The notes under the pieces were generated by a model. The model was given only the letters and a program-made list of their open reading frames with translations, searched no databases and had not been told where the DNA came from. DNA of 6,496 nucleotides from Patescibacteria group bacterium (lineage in GTDB: Bacteria > Patescibacteriota > Minisyncoccia > Phycocordibacterales > UBA2100). The stretch lies in assembly GCA_024654485.1 (NCBI GenBank), contig JANLHO010000011.1, forward strand, positions 1 through 6,496, written 5' to 3'. A program made the position numbers and the translations under genes. Shown here piece by piece: positions 1 to 4,883 of this stretch (its first letter is position 1; every line of letters starts with the position of its first letter).

Positions 1-5
1 CAGGC

Positions 6-171
6 TATGATACAACAGACGAACTAACGAGCAAGTACTTACGTGCTTGCTTGTGTGTGTGGCTATATGCGCCACGACTGTAAGCTAACCCGTATCTAGT
101 CGTCTTTGTACCTGAGGGTGTCGTACCTCAGGAATTACTAAAAATATCATTAATAAACAAATCAACACACT
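6..171 (+). promoter_or_regulatory. possible promoter and hairpin-rich 5' leader of the DUF5666 gene
   Basis: No gene is visible here. TATGAT at 6-11 is a 5/6 match to a -10 box; any -35 would lie outside the window. Downstream are several inverted repeats. 27-38 pairs with 43-54 (12 bp including two G-U pairs, loop TTAC). 59-63 pairs with 71-75. 74-79 pairs with 98-103, exclusive with the previous one. CCTGAGG at 111-117 pairs with CCTCAGG at 126-132. After the last hairpin comes about 40 nt of A-rich, unstructured sequence up to the ATG at 172, with no Shine-Dalgarno motif. The layout resembles a structured untranslated leader, but I recognise no known riboswitch class, and the region could equally contain the 3' end of an upstream transcript. 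Confidence 0.3.
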
Positions 172-1047
172 ATGAATCGCATACAAAAAGTTCTTGGCTC
201 TGTCGCCGTTGCGTCGCTCATCGCCGTCATGCCGTTTGCGGCTTCGGCGGATACGCTCAGCGCGAAGGGCTCTACGGGTGTTGTTATCAACCCCAACGGC
301 ATAGTGCGCGTCATCGGCGCGGATGTCACCTCGGTTGGCAACAGCGTATTAGGTGCCGTAACGAATCTAGGCGATATCGTTATCAATTGGCTGATAAACG
401 TGTCGGCTTCTACGAGGATCGTCGCCAACGGATCTTCGGACGCCACGACGACCGACATCAAGGTCGGCGACAAGATAAGCTTCACCGGCTCGCTTTCAAG
501 CAGCGCGGGCAATTTGCTCACGGTTGCGGCTACAAAAGTTCGTGACGTCACGAATTTTCCGTTTCGTCACTTCGGAGCAGGGACCATATCTAGCGTCAAC
601 GAAGCGAACGGTTCATTCGTTCTAATCGTCAAGGACGATCGCATGGTAACCGTGCAAACCAACGCATCAACCACAATCCGCCTCAATGGCGCAACTACGA
701 CGTTTGGCGCGCTTACGGTGGGTGAGAGAGTCCGGATTGTGGGCACTCTGAATGCCGACGGCTCTGTCATAACTGCTTCCGACATTGTCTTGAAGGACTC
801 TCACGGCAGGAATGGGCGAGATGACGATGACGACGGTGATAGGGACGACAGGAGACATTCAAATAGAGACGATGACAGGAGTAGGGACGATAACAGTGGA
901 CATTCAAATTCCGAAGCTAGAGCCGCCGCGCGCGTGGAGGCACATGCCCACGCTGACAGAGACGACAGGGATGGGGACTCTAGGGGCATCCGCACCCTAA
1001 TGAACTTCTTCGGCGAATTCCATCTTGGCGCGGGTCGTAACGATTAG
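172..1047 (+). CDS. secreted DUF5666-domain protein with Asp/Arg-rich C-terminal tail
   Basis: Predicted exported protein of 291 residues, function unknown. Residues 1-26 form a signal peptide: basic start, hydrophobic core, and ASA before Asp27 as a likely signal peptidase I site. Residues 137-207 match the DUF5666 pattern, a small beta-rich OB-like domain: GxIxSVN, then TVxTNAST, then LxVGERVRIVGTLNADGS and a final ASDIVL strand. Residues 33-125 look like a second, diverged copy, because KVGDKISFTGSLSSSAGN parallels the VGERVRIVGTLNADGS segment. Residues 208-272 are low complexity and rich in Asp, Arg, His and Ser, with an internal repeat; the last 18 residues are more ordered. The ATG at 172 is chosen because it begins the signal peptide; it has no Shine-Dalgarno, only an A-rich leader. 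The gene is monocistronic and ends before a strong terminator. The acidic/basic tail might bind cations or the cell surface, which is inference. Confidence 0.85.
   Translation: MNRIQKVLGSVAVASLIAVMPFAASADTLSAKGSTGVVINPNGIVRVIGADVTSVGNSVLGAVTNLGDIVINWLINVSASTRIVANGSSDATTTDIKVGDKISFTGSLSSSAGNLLTVAATKVRDVTNFPFRHFGAGTISSVNEANGSFVLIVKDDRMVTVQTNASTTIRLNGATTTFGALTVGERVRIVGTLNADGSVITASDIVLKDSHGRNGRDDDDDGDRDDRRHSNRDDDRSRDDNSGHSNSEARAAARVEAHAHADRDDRDGDSRGIRTLMNFFGEFHLGAGRND
841..909 (+). repeat. in-frame internal repeat in the charged tail of the DUF5666 protein
   Basis: Two imperfect copies, 841-864 (24 nt) and 883-909 (27 nt), share AGGGACGA at the start and GACATTCAAAT at the end; the second has one extra codon. 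The common ends lie 45 nt apart, so the frame is kept. They encode RDDRRHSN and RDDNSGHSN. This suggests the tail grew by in-frame duplication and may vary in length between strains. Confidence 0.6.
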
Positions 1048-1061
1048 CTTCCGCGTACAAG

Positions 1062-1096
1062 AAACAAAAAACGCCCCCAAGGGGCGTTTTTTGTTT
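1062..1096. terminator. bidirectional intrinsic terminator between the DUF5666 gene and rpsG
   Basis: A 16-bp perfect stem (1062-1077 with 1081-1096) and a three-base CAA loop. The core is CGCCCC/GGGGCG, flanked by A6 on the left and T6 on the right, so each strand gives a GC hairpin followed by a U-run. It sits 14 nt after the DUF5666 stop and 22 nt beyond the rpsG stop, so it serves both convergent genes. It also shows that the rpsL-rpsG transcript ends here. Confidence 0.92.
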
Positions 1097-1118
1097 GCGC
1101 AACTATCCAGGCTTGCAA

Positions 1119-1580
1119 TTACCAGGCGAAATGAGCGAAGGCTTTGTTGGACTCGGCCATGCGATGTGTCATTTCTTTCTTTGAAACCGCTGCGCCCTCG
1201 CCCTTGTGCGCGGCGCGTATCTCTGCGAGAAGACTGTCTGCCATGGGCTTGCCCTTGGTACCCTCGGCCGCCTGCACTATCCAGCGCAAACCCAAAGCGA
1301 GCCGGCGCTCCGGACGAACCTCGCGCGGGACCTGATAGTTGGCGCCACCGACGCGGCGTGAGCGTACCTCCACCGCGGGAGAGGCCTTCTCCAGCGCTTC
1401 GTCCAAAAGTGCGATGGGGTCGCCGTCTTTCTTCAACTCTTCCATCACCTTGTACACTATCTTGCGCGCGGCGTCTTTCTTGCCGGACTCCATCACATAG
1501 TTGATAAGCTTGGTCACTTTGACCGAGCCGTATACCTCGTCGGGCTGCACGATATTCTTCTTTTTAACGGGTCTGCGCAT
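1119..1580 (-). CDS. rpsG: 30S ribosomal protein S7 (uS7)
   Basis: S7 nucleates assembly of the 30S head by binding the 3' domain of 16S rRNA and lies near the E site. The 153-residue product has the family signature throughout: the VQPDEVYGSVKVTKLINYVM segment at the N-terminus, a GKK at the end of that helix, EVRSRRVGGANYQVP with EVRPERR in the rRNA-binding core, LRWIV, and a C-terminal HRMAESNKAFAHFAW. It ends at that Trp and lacks the E. coli C-terminal extension, like most bacterial S7. It lies 26 nt downstream of rpsL on the same strand and is followed directly by the terminator, so it is the last gene of the operon. No Shine-Dalgarno precedes the ATG; the upstream bases are A-rich (ACAGAAAATACC). 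Confidence 0.97.
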   Translation of the reverse strand: MRRPVKKKNIVQPDEVYGSVKVTKLINYVMESGKKDAARKIVYKVMEELKKDGDPIALLDEALEKASPAVEVRSRRVGGANYQVPREVRPERRLALGLRWIVQAAEGTKGKPMADSLLAEIRAAHKGEGAAVSKKEMTHRMAESNKAFAHFAW

Positions 1581-1606
1581 GGTATTTTCTGTTCGCTGTT
1601 TACTCT

Positions 1607-2020
1607 TTACTGACCTTTGGGCTTCTTGGCGCCGTAGAGCGAGCGGCCACGGCGGCGCTTTTCAATTCCGGCGGTGTCCAGCTTGCCGCGCACTATGGTG
1701 TAGCGCAGCCCGATGTCCTTCACGCGGCCTCCGCGCACCAAGACGACAGAGTGCTCCTGCAGGTTGTGCCCCTCGCCGGGGATATAGGCCGTTATCTCCA
1801 TACCGTTGGTCAGCCGGACACGGGCGATCTTGCGGATCGCGGAGTTAGGTTTGCGGGGTGTCTTGGTCGTCACGCGCGTGCAGACTCCGCGCTTGAAGGG
1901 CGCGGGATAAAACGAAGGTCGGTTCTTAAGCGCGTTGAAGCCGCGCGAAAGCGCGACCGTCTTGTCTTTGGCCTTGCGGCGCTGCCGACCCTTGCGTGCC
2001 AGTTGGTTTATGGTTGCCAT
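1607..2020 (-). CDS. rpsL: 30S ribosomal protein S12 (uS12), with unusual decoding-loop residues
   Basis: S12 sits at the decoding centre of the 30S subunit and contributes to tRNA selection and accuracy. The 137-residue product starts with MATINQLARKGR and contains KRGVCTRV, KPNSAIRKIARVRLTNG, AYIPGEGHNLQEHSVVLVRGG, VRGKLDTAG and a C-terminal YGAKKPK, all diagnostic. It carries the longer Bacillus-type N-terminal insertion (about residues 25-42), absent from E. coli. Two oddities are visible. The classical TPKKPNS motif reads TPRKPNS, placing Arg56 at the position of E. coli Lys42 (mature numbering). The usual VKDLPGVRY reads VKDIGLRY, one residue shorter and without the conserved Pro. The Asp that RimO methylthiolates in E. 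coli (of VKD) is kept. It is the first gene of a two-gene operon with rpsG; no Shine-Dalgarno is seen before the ATG. Confidence 0.97.
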   Translation of the reverse strand: MATINQLARKGRQRRKAKDKTVALSRGFNALKNRPSFYPAPFKRGVCTRVTTKTPRKPNSAIRKIARVRLTNGMEITAYIPGEGHNLQEHSVVLVRGGRVKDIGLRYTIVRGKLDTAGIEKRRRGRSLYGAKKPKGQ

Positions 2021-2031
2021 GGGAATAGTTT

Positions 2032-2059
2032 GTAGTCAGTAGTGCGTAGTCTGTAGTGA
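2032..2059. repeat. 14-bp tandem repeat in the rpsL leader
   Basis: Two adjacent 14-bp units, 2032-2045 (GTAGTCAGTAGTGC) and 2046-2059 (GTAGTCTGTAGTGA), match at 12 of 14 positions, and each also contains an internal GTAGT echo. The repeat begins 12 nt upstream of the rpsL start codon, on the strand transcribed into its leader. It might be a slippage product or a protein-binding direct repeat; nothing in the sequence decides this. Confidence 0.5.
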
Positions 2060-2071
2060 GATACGCAAACT

Positions 2072-2123
2072 AAAAAGCGCCTAAGCGCACGCAGATACTA
2101 CTATTTATCCCCTGCAAACGCAA
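2072..2123 (-). promoter_or_regulatory. possible rpsL-rpsG promoter and small GC hairpin
   Basis: On the minus strand TTGCGT (2123-2118) and TAGTAT (2100-2095) are separated by exactly 17 nt and could form a sigma-70-type promoter in the gap between the M50 gene and rpsL, giving a leader of about 65 nt. Just downstream, GCGC-TTAG-GCGC followed by five T's (2088-2072) is a short hairpin with a U-run. It could be a weak terminator for the M50 transcript or an attenuator at the 5' end of the rpsL transcript. Both readings are tentative because the boxes are weak and the stem is only 4 bp. Confidence 0.27.
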
Positions 2124-2132
2124 GATGCCAGG

Positions 2133-2756
2133 CTACATCCCCGCTATGGCGAAGGCAATTGAGTATATGAACGCGCCGAAGGCGCTGCCGAAGAGGAGAA
2201 TGAGCATCAGAATGATGCCCATACCGAGGAAGGGATTCGCTTCCATGCGCGTCCGCCACGCCTCGTACCCGCGCGACAGGACTCGGGGCAGGAGTGGCGC
2301 GAGCACTTTGGAACCGTCCAGAGGCGGCACCGGAATGAGATTGATGACGCAAAGCATTATGTTGACCACGACGATGAGGAAGACGATGTCGCTGGCCGAG
2401 CCTGCGAAACCAAGCCGTATGACGAGCCCGCCCAAAATTGCTATCACGAGATTGGAGGCAGGACCCGCGCCCGCGACTATCGCCTCCGAGAAGCGCCCCG
2501 GTCGCAGATTGTAGGGATTGTACGGCACGGGCTTTGCCCAGCCGAAGAAGAAAGACGAACCGGAAAGCACGAAAAGGGCCGGCAATAGTATAGACCCGAA
2601 GAGATCAATGTGCGGTAGCGGATTCAGAGTGAGCCTGCCCGCATAGCGCGCCGTCGGGTCCCCCAGCTTGTCGGCGGCGACCCCGTGCATCACCTCGTGG
2701 ATGATGGCGGAGAAGACGATGACGACGATCAGAAATATGGGATCTATGAACTGCAT
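2133..2756 (-). CDS. site-2 protease family (M50) membrane metalloprotease
   Basis: Intramembrane zinc protease of 207 residues; the substrate cannot be told from the sequence. HEVMH (His20, Glu21, His24) in the first transmembrane helix is the HExxH zinc site. The third ligand is Asp147 in NLIPVPPLDG, the family's N-x-x-P-x-P-P-x-D-G motif. Between them lie NPLPHIDLFGSILLP (45-59), GWAKPVPYNP (72-81) and GAGPASN (96-102), all typical of the small M50 branch without a PDZ domain. Hydrophobic segments lie at about 7-28, 52-72, 92-116, 121-143 and 174-205. The catalytic residues are intact, so an active enzyme is expected. The start is the only ATG that precedes the first helix properly; a TATAAT box ends 8 nt before it. 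It is divergent from rpmB and lies upstream of rpsL on the same strand, but a 112-nt gap makes co-transcription uncertain. Confidence 0.93.
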   Translation of the reverse strand: MQFIDPIFLIVVIVFSAIIHEVMHGVAADKLGDPTARYAGRLTLNPLPHIDLFGSILLPALFVLSGSSFFFGWAKPVPYNPYNLRPGRFSEAIVAGAGPASNLVIAILGGLVIRLGFAGSASDIVFLIVVVNIMLCVINLIPVPPLDGSKVLAPLLPRVLSRGYEAWRTRMEANPFLGMGIILMLILLFGSAFGAFIYSIAFAIAGM

Positions 2757-2764
2757 AACGTCGT

Positions 2765-2770
2765 ATTATA
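2765..2770 (-). promoter_or_regulatory. -10 box of the M50 protease gene
   Basis: A perfect TATAAT on the minus strand ends 8 nt before the ATG at 2756, so the predicted transcript would start 1-3 nt before the start codon and be effectively leaderless. No convincing -35 is visible; the expected place overlaps the rpmB -35 on the other strand, so the two divergent genes may compete for polymerase. Confidence 0.5.
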
Positions 2771-2788
2771 CACGCTCTGTGTATTATT

Positions 2789-2817
2789 TTGACTTTTTGC
2801 GCTTCCCAAGATAGGAT
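2789..2817 (+). promoter_or_regulatory. rpmB: promoter of rpmB
   Basis: TTGACT (2789-2794, 5/6 to TTGACA) and TAGGAT (2812-2817, 4/6 to TATAAT) are separated by exactly 17 nt. The -10 box ends 10 nt before the rpmB ATG at 2828, so transcription would start only a few nucleotides upstream of the coding region. Confidence 0.55.
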
Positions 2818-2827
2818 GCGCGGGAAT

Positions 2828-3073
2828 ATGGCAAGGGAATGTGATATCACCGGAAAAAAGTCGCAGGTGGGCGGGGGGTACTCCAACCGCACTCGCGCGA
2901 CGCAATTCAACCCCACCGGCAAGCGCCGCCGCCTCGTCAACATCCAGAAAAAGACCGTCTTTCTGCCGGAGCTCGGCCGCAAAGTCACCGTTCACGTCTC
3001 GGCCAAGGGCCTCAAGACGATGAAAAAGCGCGGTGCATACAAGACCCTGAAAGCCGCCGGCCTCGTAAAATAA
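2828..3073 (+). CDS. rpmB: 50S ribosomal protein L28 (bL28)
   Basis: L28 is a small bacteria-specific protein of the large subunit. The 81-residue product has the family pattern: CDITGKKSQVGGGYSNRTRA at the N-terminus, NPTGKRRRLVNIQKK, a beta strand TVHVSAKGLKTMKKRG, and a basic C-terminus. It has only one Cys, so it is a zinc-free L28. The ATG at 2828 is preferred because MARECDITGKK aligns with L28 N-termini; the ATG at 2816 and TTG at 2789 upstream in frame overlap the predicted promoter boxes. There is no clear Shine-Dalgarno, only GGGAAT directly before the ATG. The gene is monocistronic, divergent from the M50 gene, and followed by palindromes instead of a standard U-tract terminator. 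Confidence 0.95.
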   Translation: MARECDITGKKSQVGGGYSNRTRATQFNPTGKRRRLVNIQKKTVFLPELGRKVTVHVSAKGLKTMKKRGAYKTLKAAGLVK

Positions 3074-3137
3074 GTACGCGCCGCTTTGCGCATACGCCCC
3101 CCCTACCCTCCAACCCATTCAGCAGGAAAATATTCCC

Positions 3138-3176
3138 CATCCCGATACTTTATAAAAAATATAAAGTATCGGGATG
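3138..3176. repeat. 17-bp perfect palindrome (A5 loop) downstream of rpmB
   Basis: 3138-3154 pairs without mismatch with 3160-3176 around a five-A loop. The outer half of the stem is GC-rich (CATCCCGATAC) and the inner half AT-rich (TTTATA). Neither strand has a U-run after the stem, so it is not a classical intrinsic terminator. It may still halt transcription or protect the 3' end of the rpmB mRNA, or it may be a copy of a dispersed palindromic element. Confidence 0.85.
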
Positions 3177-3240
3177 CGTGGATTATTTGTCATGTGGCCC
3201 GTTGTGAAGCATACCGGAGCGACGTGAGAATGACGTTTTG

Positions 3241-3284
3241 AACTTTTCCACTTCGGTCACGACCGTGAGCGAAGTGGAAAAGTT
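3241..3284. repeat. long palindrome at the 3' end of the ComEC-type hydrolase gene
   Basis: 3241-3255 pairs perfectly with 3270-3284 (15 bp), then after one G-G mismatch 3257-3260 pairs with 3265-3268, with a GACC loop. It lies 8 nt beyond the stop of the minus-strand gene ending at 3293 and about 65 nt from the other palindrome. The sequence is unrelated to that palindrome. On the minus strand the bases after the stem are CAAAACG, so there is no U-tract. A role as 3' border of the gene or as a repeated element is inference. Confidence 0.85.
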
Positions 3285-3292
3285 ATTCAACG

Positions 3293-4153
3293 TTATTTTT
3301 GGATGCGGGATACGGTGCGGCCGTCCGATGTGAAGGTAATGGTGCCTTCCATGCATGTATTGAGGGCTTCGCTTCCGAAGCGCGTAAATGTGTCGGCCGT
3401 CTCTTCGGGAATATCGTATTTGCAGTCGCGCGAGTAGACGACATGGTCGGGTGAGACGTACCCGACGAATAGCGGCGAGGAAGACGTCTTCGCGCCGCCG
3501 CTGCCCGCCTCCAGCACATTCGCGTGAAGCGCGTCGGCATCAAGATACGCGAGATATCTCTCAAGGGCTTGGGATGCGTCGCACGGCAGCATAAAAGACG
3601 TCGCGCCATACGTGAGCCGCATCACCACACACCCCGCAGACGCGCCGACGCCTGTCGCCTCTCTGTCGGGCGAGAGTATTCCAAGATACGCTCCGTCGCC
3701 GAGTTCAAAGACTTGCCCGCGTTTCGCGCCTACGACCTTAGCGCCCCTACTCTCCGCCGCATCAATCGCTCCTAGCAGCGCACGCGAGGCGCTGTCGGTC
3801 CCTCTCACATTTGATCGCAAAATCACAGCGACACGATAACGGCGCAAAATATCCACAAGACCGGTTGAGGAGTCCTTGTCGGGCGAGGTGGAGACGACGA
3901 CATCCAGCGAGCGGCTCCACCACGGGCTTTCGGCGGAGAGCTTGCGCAAGACGGACGAATCCGGCCCGCCGTCTATGAGCACCTTCCTACCCGAAGGCGC
4001 CACTATGTACACGGAGCTGCCGTGCCCGACATCAAGGAATGATACCGTGAGCACTCCGCGGTGGTCTGCCGCAAAAACGGCGCTCCAGACAAGAATGGCG
4101 ACTACAAAAAGCGTGAGCACGACGACACCGAGTATCTTCGTGCTCGTCTTCAT
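3293..4153 (-). CDS. membrane-anchored ComEC-type metallo-beta-lactamase-fold protein, probable pseudoenzyme
   Basis: A 286-residue protein with one N-terminal transmembrane helix or uncleaved signal (about 6-29), then an extracytoplasmic domain related to the C-terminal hydrolase domain of ComEC. Fold markers are clear: LTVSFLDVGHGSSVYIVAP (35-53), VLIDGGP (58-64), DVVVSTSPDKDSSTGLVDIL (84-103), FMLPCDASQ (187-195), KTSSSPLF (222-229) and YDIP (246-249). The metal ligands are not kept. The family's THPDxDHxGG reads TSPDKDSSTG, so both His are Ser90 and Ser95. The PHHGS motif reads GSGGA (217-221), and the YGHP His is Ile248. Only Asp92, Asp94 and Asp192 remain. The reading frame is intact, arguing for a retained non-catalytic role. 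Four Cys are scattered in the exported part. The ATG at 4153 starts the membrane helix and has a TGGTAAACT box 6 nt upstream. Confidence 0.85.
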   Translation of the reverse strand: MKTSTKILGVVVLTLFVVAILVWSAVFAADHRGVLTVSFLDVGHGSSVYIVAPSGRKVLIDGGPDSSVLRKLSAESPWWSRSLDVVVSTSPDKDSSTGLVDILRRYRVAVILRSNVRGTDSASRALLGAIDAAESRGAKVVGAKRGQVFELGDGAYLGILSPDREATGVGASAGCVVMRLTYGATSFMLPCDASQALERYLAYLDADALHANVLEAGSGGAKTSSSPLFVGYVSPDHVVYSRDCKYDIPEETADTFTRFGSEALNTCMEGTITFTSDGRTVSRIQK

Positions 4154-4159
4154 GCAAAA

Positions 4160-4168
4160 AGTTTACCA
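4160..4168 (-). promoter_or_regulatory. extended -10 box of the ComEC-type hydrolase gene
   Basis: TGGTAAACT on the minus strand, a TGn extended -10, ends 6 nt before the ATG at 4153. The predicted transcription start falls at or next to the start codon, giving a leaderless mRNA. No good -35 is visible. The same TAAACT core preceded by TGC occurs before the small ORF at 5096. Confidence 0.4.
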
Positions 4169-4200
4169 CCCCACCAGCTTACTGCAGGAAATTCGTATAG

Positions 4201-4209
4201 TGGTATACT
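4201..4209 (+). promoter_or_regulatory. extended -10 box of the superoxide dismutase gene
   Basis: TGGTATACT is an extended -10 (TGn plus 5/6 of TATAAT) ending 9 nt before the ATG at 4219, so the leader would be about 3 nt. It overlaps an inverted repeat, GTATA-GTGG-TATAC (4194-4207), which could let one protein site control the divergent hydrolase and dismutase genes; this is inference. Confidence 0.5.
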
Positions 4210-4218
4210 TTAGAGAAT

Positions 4219-4812
4219 ATGGAATACAAAGCACAAAAATTTGATATCCCCGAGCTTGAAGGCATCTCCACGGAGTCGGTGAAGCAGCACATCGGACTAT
4301 ACGAGGGATATGTGAAAAACTTCAACGCCATGACGAAGCTCATGGACGAGCTTTTTAAAGACTCCGAGGAAAACACTCACGCCCTTGCAGAAATAGTGCG
4401 CCGCCGTTCTTTTGAATTCGGCGGAATGCGCCTGCACGAGCATTACTTCACACAGTGGGAGGGCGGCATGAAGCTACTTGATGAGAGCGGCGCGCTCGGC
4501 AAAGCGCTCGCTTCGCAATTTGGGTCGGCGGACGACGCGGTGAGCCAGATACAAACAATCGGCATGATGCGGGGGCCGGGGTGGTCGCTACTCTATTACG
4601 ATACGGCGGTCGGCGAGTTCCGTGTCGGCTTCACGGGCGAGCAGCACATGGGGCATTTCGTGACGCTCCCCATAATCCTCGCGCTTGATGTGTGGGAGCA
4701 TGCCTACATTTTGGACTACGGAGCGGCCGGCAAGGGCAAGTACGTGGACGCTTTCTTCAAAAATCTGAATTGGGGCGTGGTGGAAAAGCGCTTTGACGCG
4801 CTGCAGTCTTAA
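4219..4812 (+). CDS. Fe/Mn-family superoxide dismutase, divergent subfamily
   Basis: Converts superoxide to oxygen and hydrogen peroxide using Fe or Mn; cytoplasmic, since no signal peptide is present. The product is 197 residues. The four metal ligands can be placed: His24 (KQHIGLYEGYV), His73 (RLHEHYF), and Asp157 and His161 in DVWEHAYILDY. GPGWSLLYYD (119-128) matches the family's GSGW strand. It differs from E. coli SodA/SodB. The usual HxGKHHxxYV is HIGLYEGYV, one residue shorter between the His ligand and the active-site Tyr (Tyr31). The Trp after the second ligand is Phe77. The outer-sphere Gln position of Fe-type enzymes (E. coli Gln69) is Gly69, while Gln142, His143 or His146 could supply this role from the other side. 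Metal use therefore cannot be read off, and I give no sodA/sodB name. Start choice: ATG at 4219 right after an extended -10; no Shine-Dalgarno. Confidence 0.93.
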   Translation: MEYKAQKFDIPELEGISTESVKQHIGLYEGYVKNFNAMTKLMDELFKDSEENTHALAEIVRRRSFEFGGMRLHEHYFTQWEGGMKLLDESGALGKALASQFGSADDAVSQIQTIGMMRGPGWSLLYYDTAVGEFRVGFTGEQHMGHFVTLPIILALDVWEHAYILDYGAAGKGKYVDAFFKNLNWGVVEKRFDALQS

Positions 4813-4835
4813 ACTCTCACTGCCCACATAAGGTT

Positions 4836-4860
4836 GAAGCACCGCCGCTGGCGGTGCTTC
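4836..4860. terminator. hairpin after the superoxide dismutase gene, likely terminator
   Basis: An 11-bp perfect GC-rich stem (4836-4846 with 4850-4860) with a GCT loop, 23 nt after the dismutase stop. The plus-strand tail CTTCTTGAAGTTCT is only partly U-rich, so it is a weaker terminator than the other two here. It also lies 23 nt beyond the stop of the small minus-strand ORF, a position fitting a shared border of convergent genes. Confidence 0.6.
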
Positions 4861-4883
4861 TTGAAGTTCTCGCGAGCGTCCGA

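Noticed and set aside
162..551. 129-residue open frame on the minus strand across the DUF5666 gene
   Set aside because: Shadow of the clearly coding plus-strand gene; no domain pattern and no start signal.
1025..1504. Plus-strand frame of 159 residues over the terminator and rpsG
   Set aside because: Crosses a strong terminator and is antisense to an unmistakable S7 gene; Arg/Pro/Ser-rich composition typical of shadow frames.
2789..2827. Longer rpmB starting at TTG 2789 or ATG 2816
   Set aside because: These codons coincide with the predicted -35 and -10 boxes and the added residues do not resemble L28 N-termini.
3074..3095. Imperfect hairpin just after the rpmB stop
   Set aside because: Only GCGC/GCGC plus three pairs after a mismatch, followed by a C-run; too weak to call a terminator.
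3138..3284. Palindrome pair as a CRISPR array or insertion-sequence ends
   Set aside because: The two palindromes have different sequences, there is no regular repeat-spacer spacing, and no transposase lies between or beside them.
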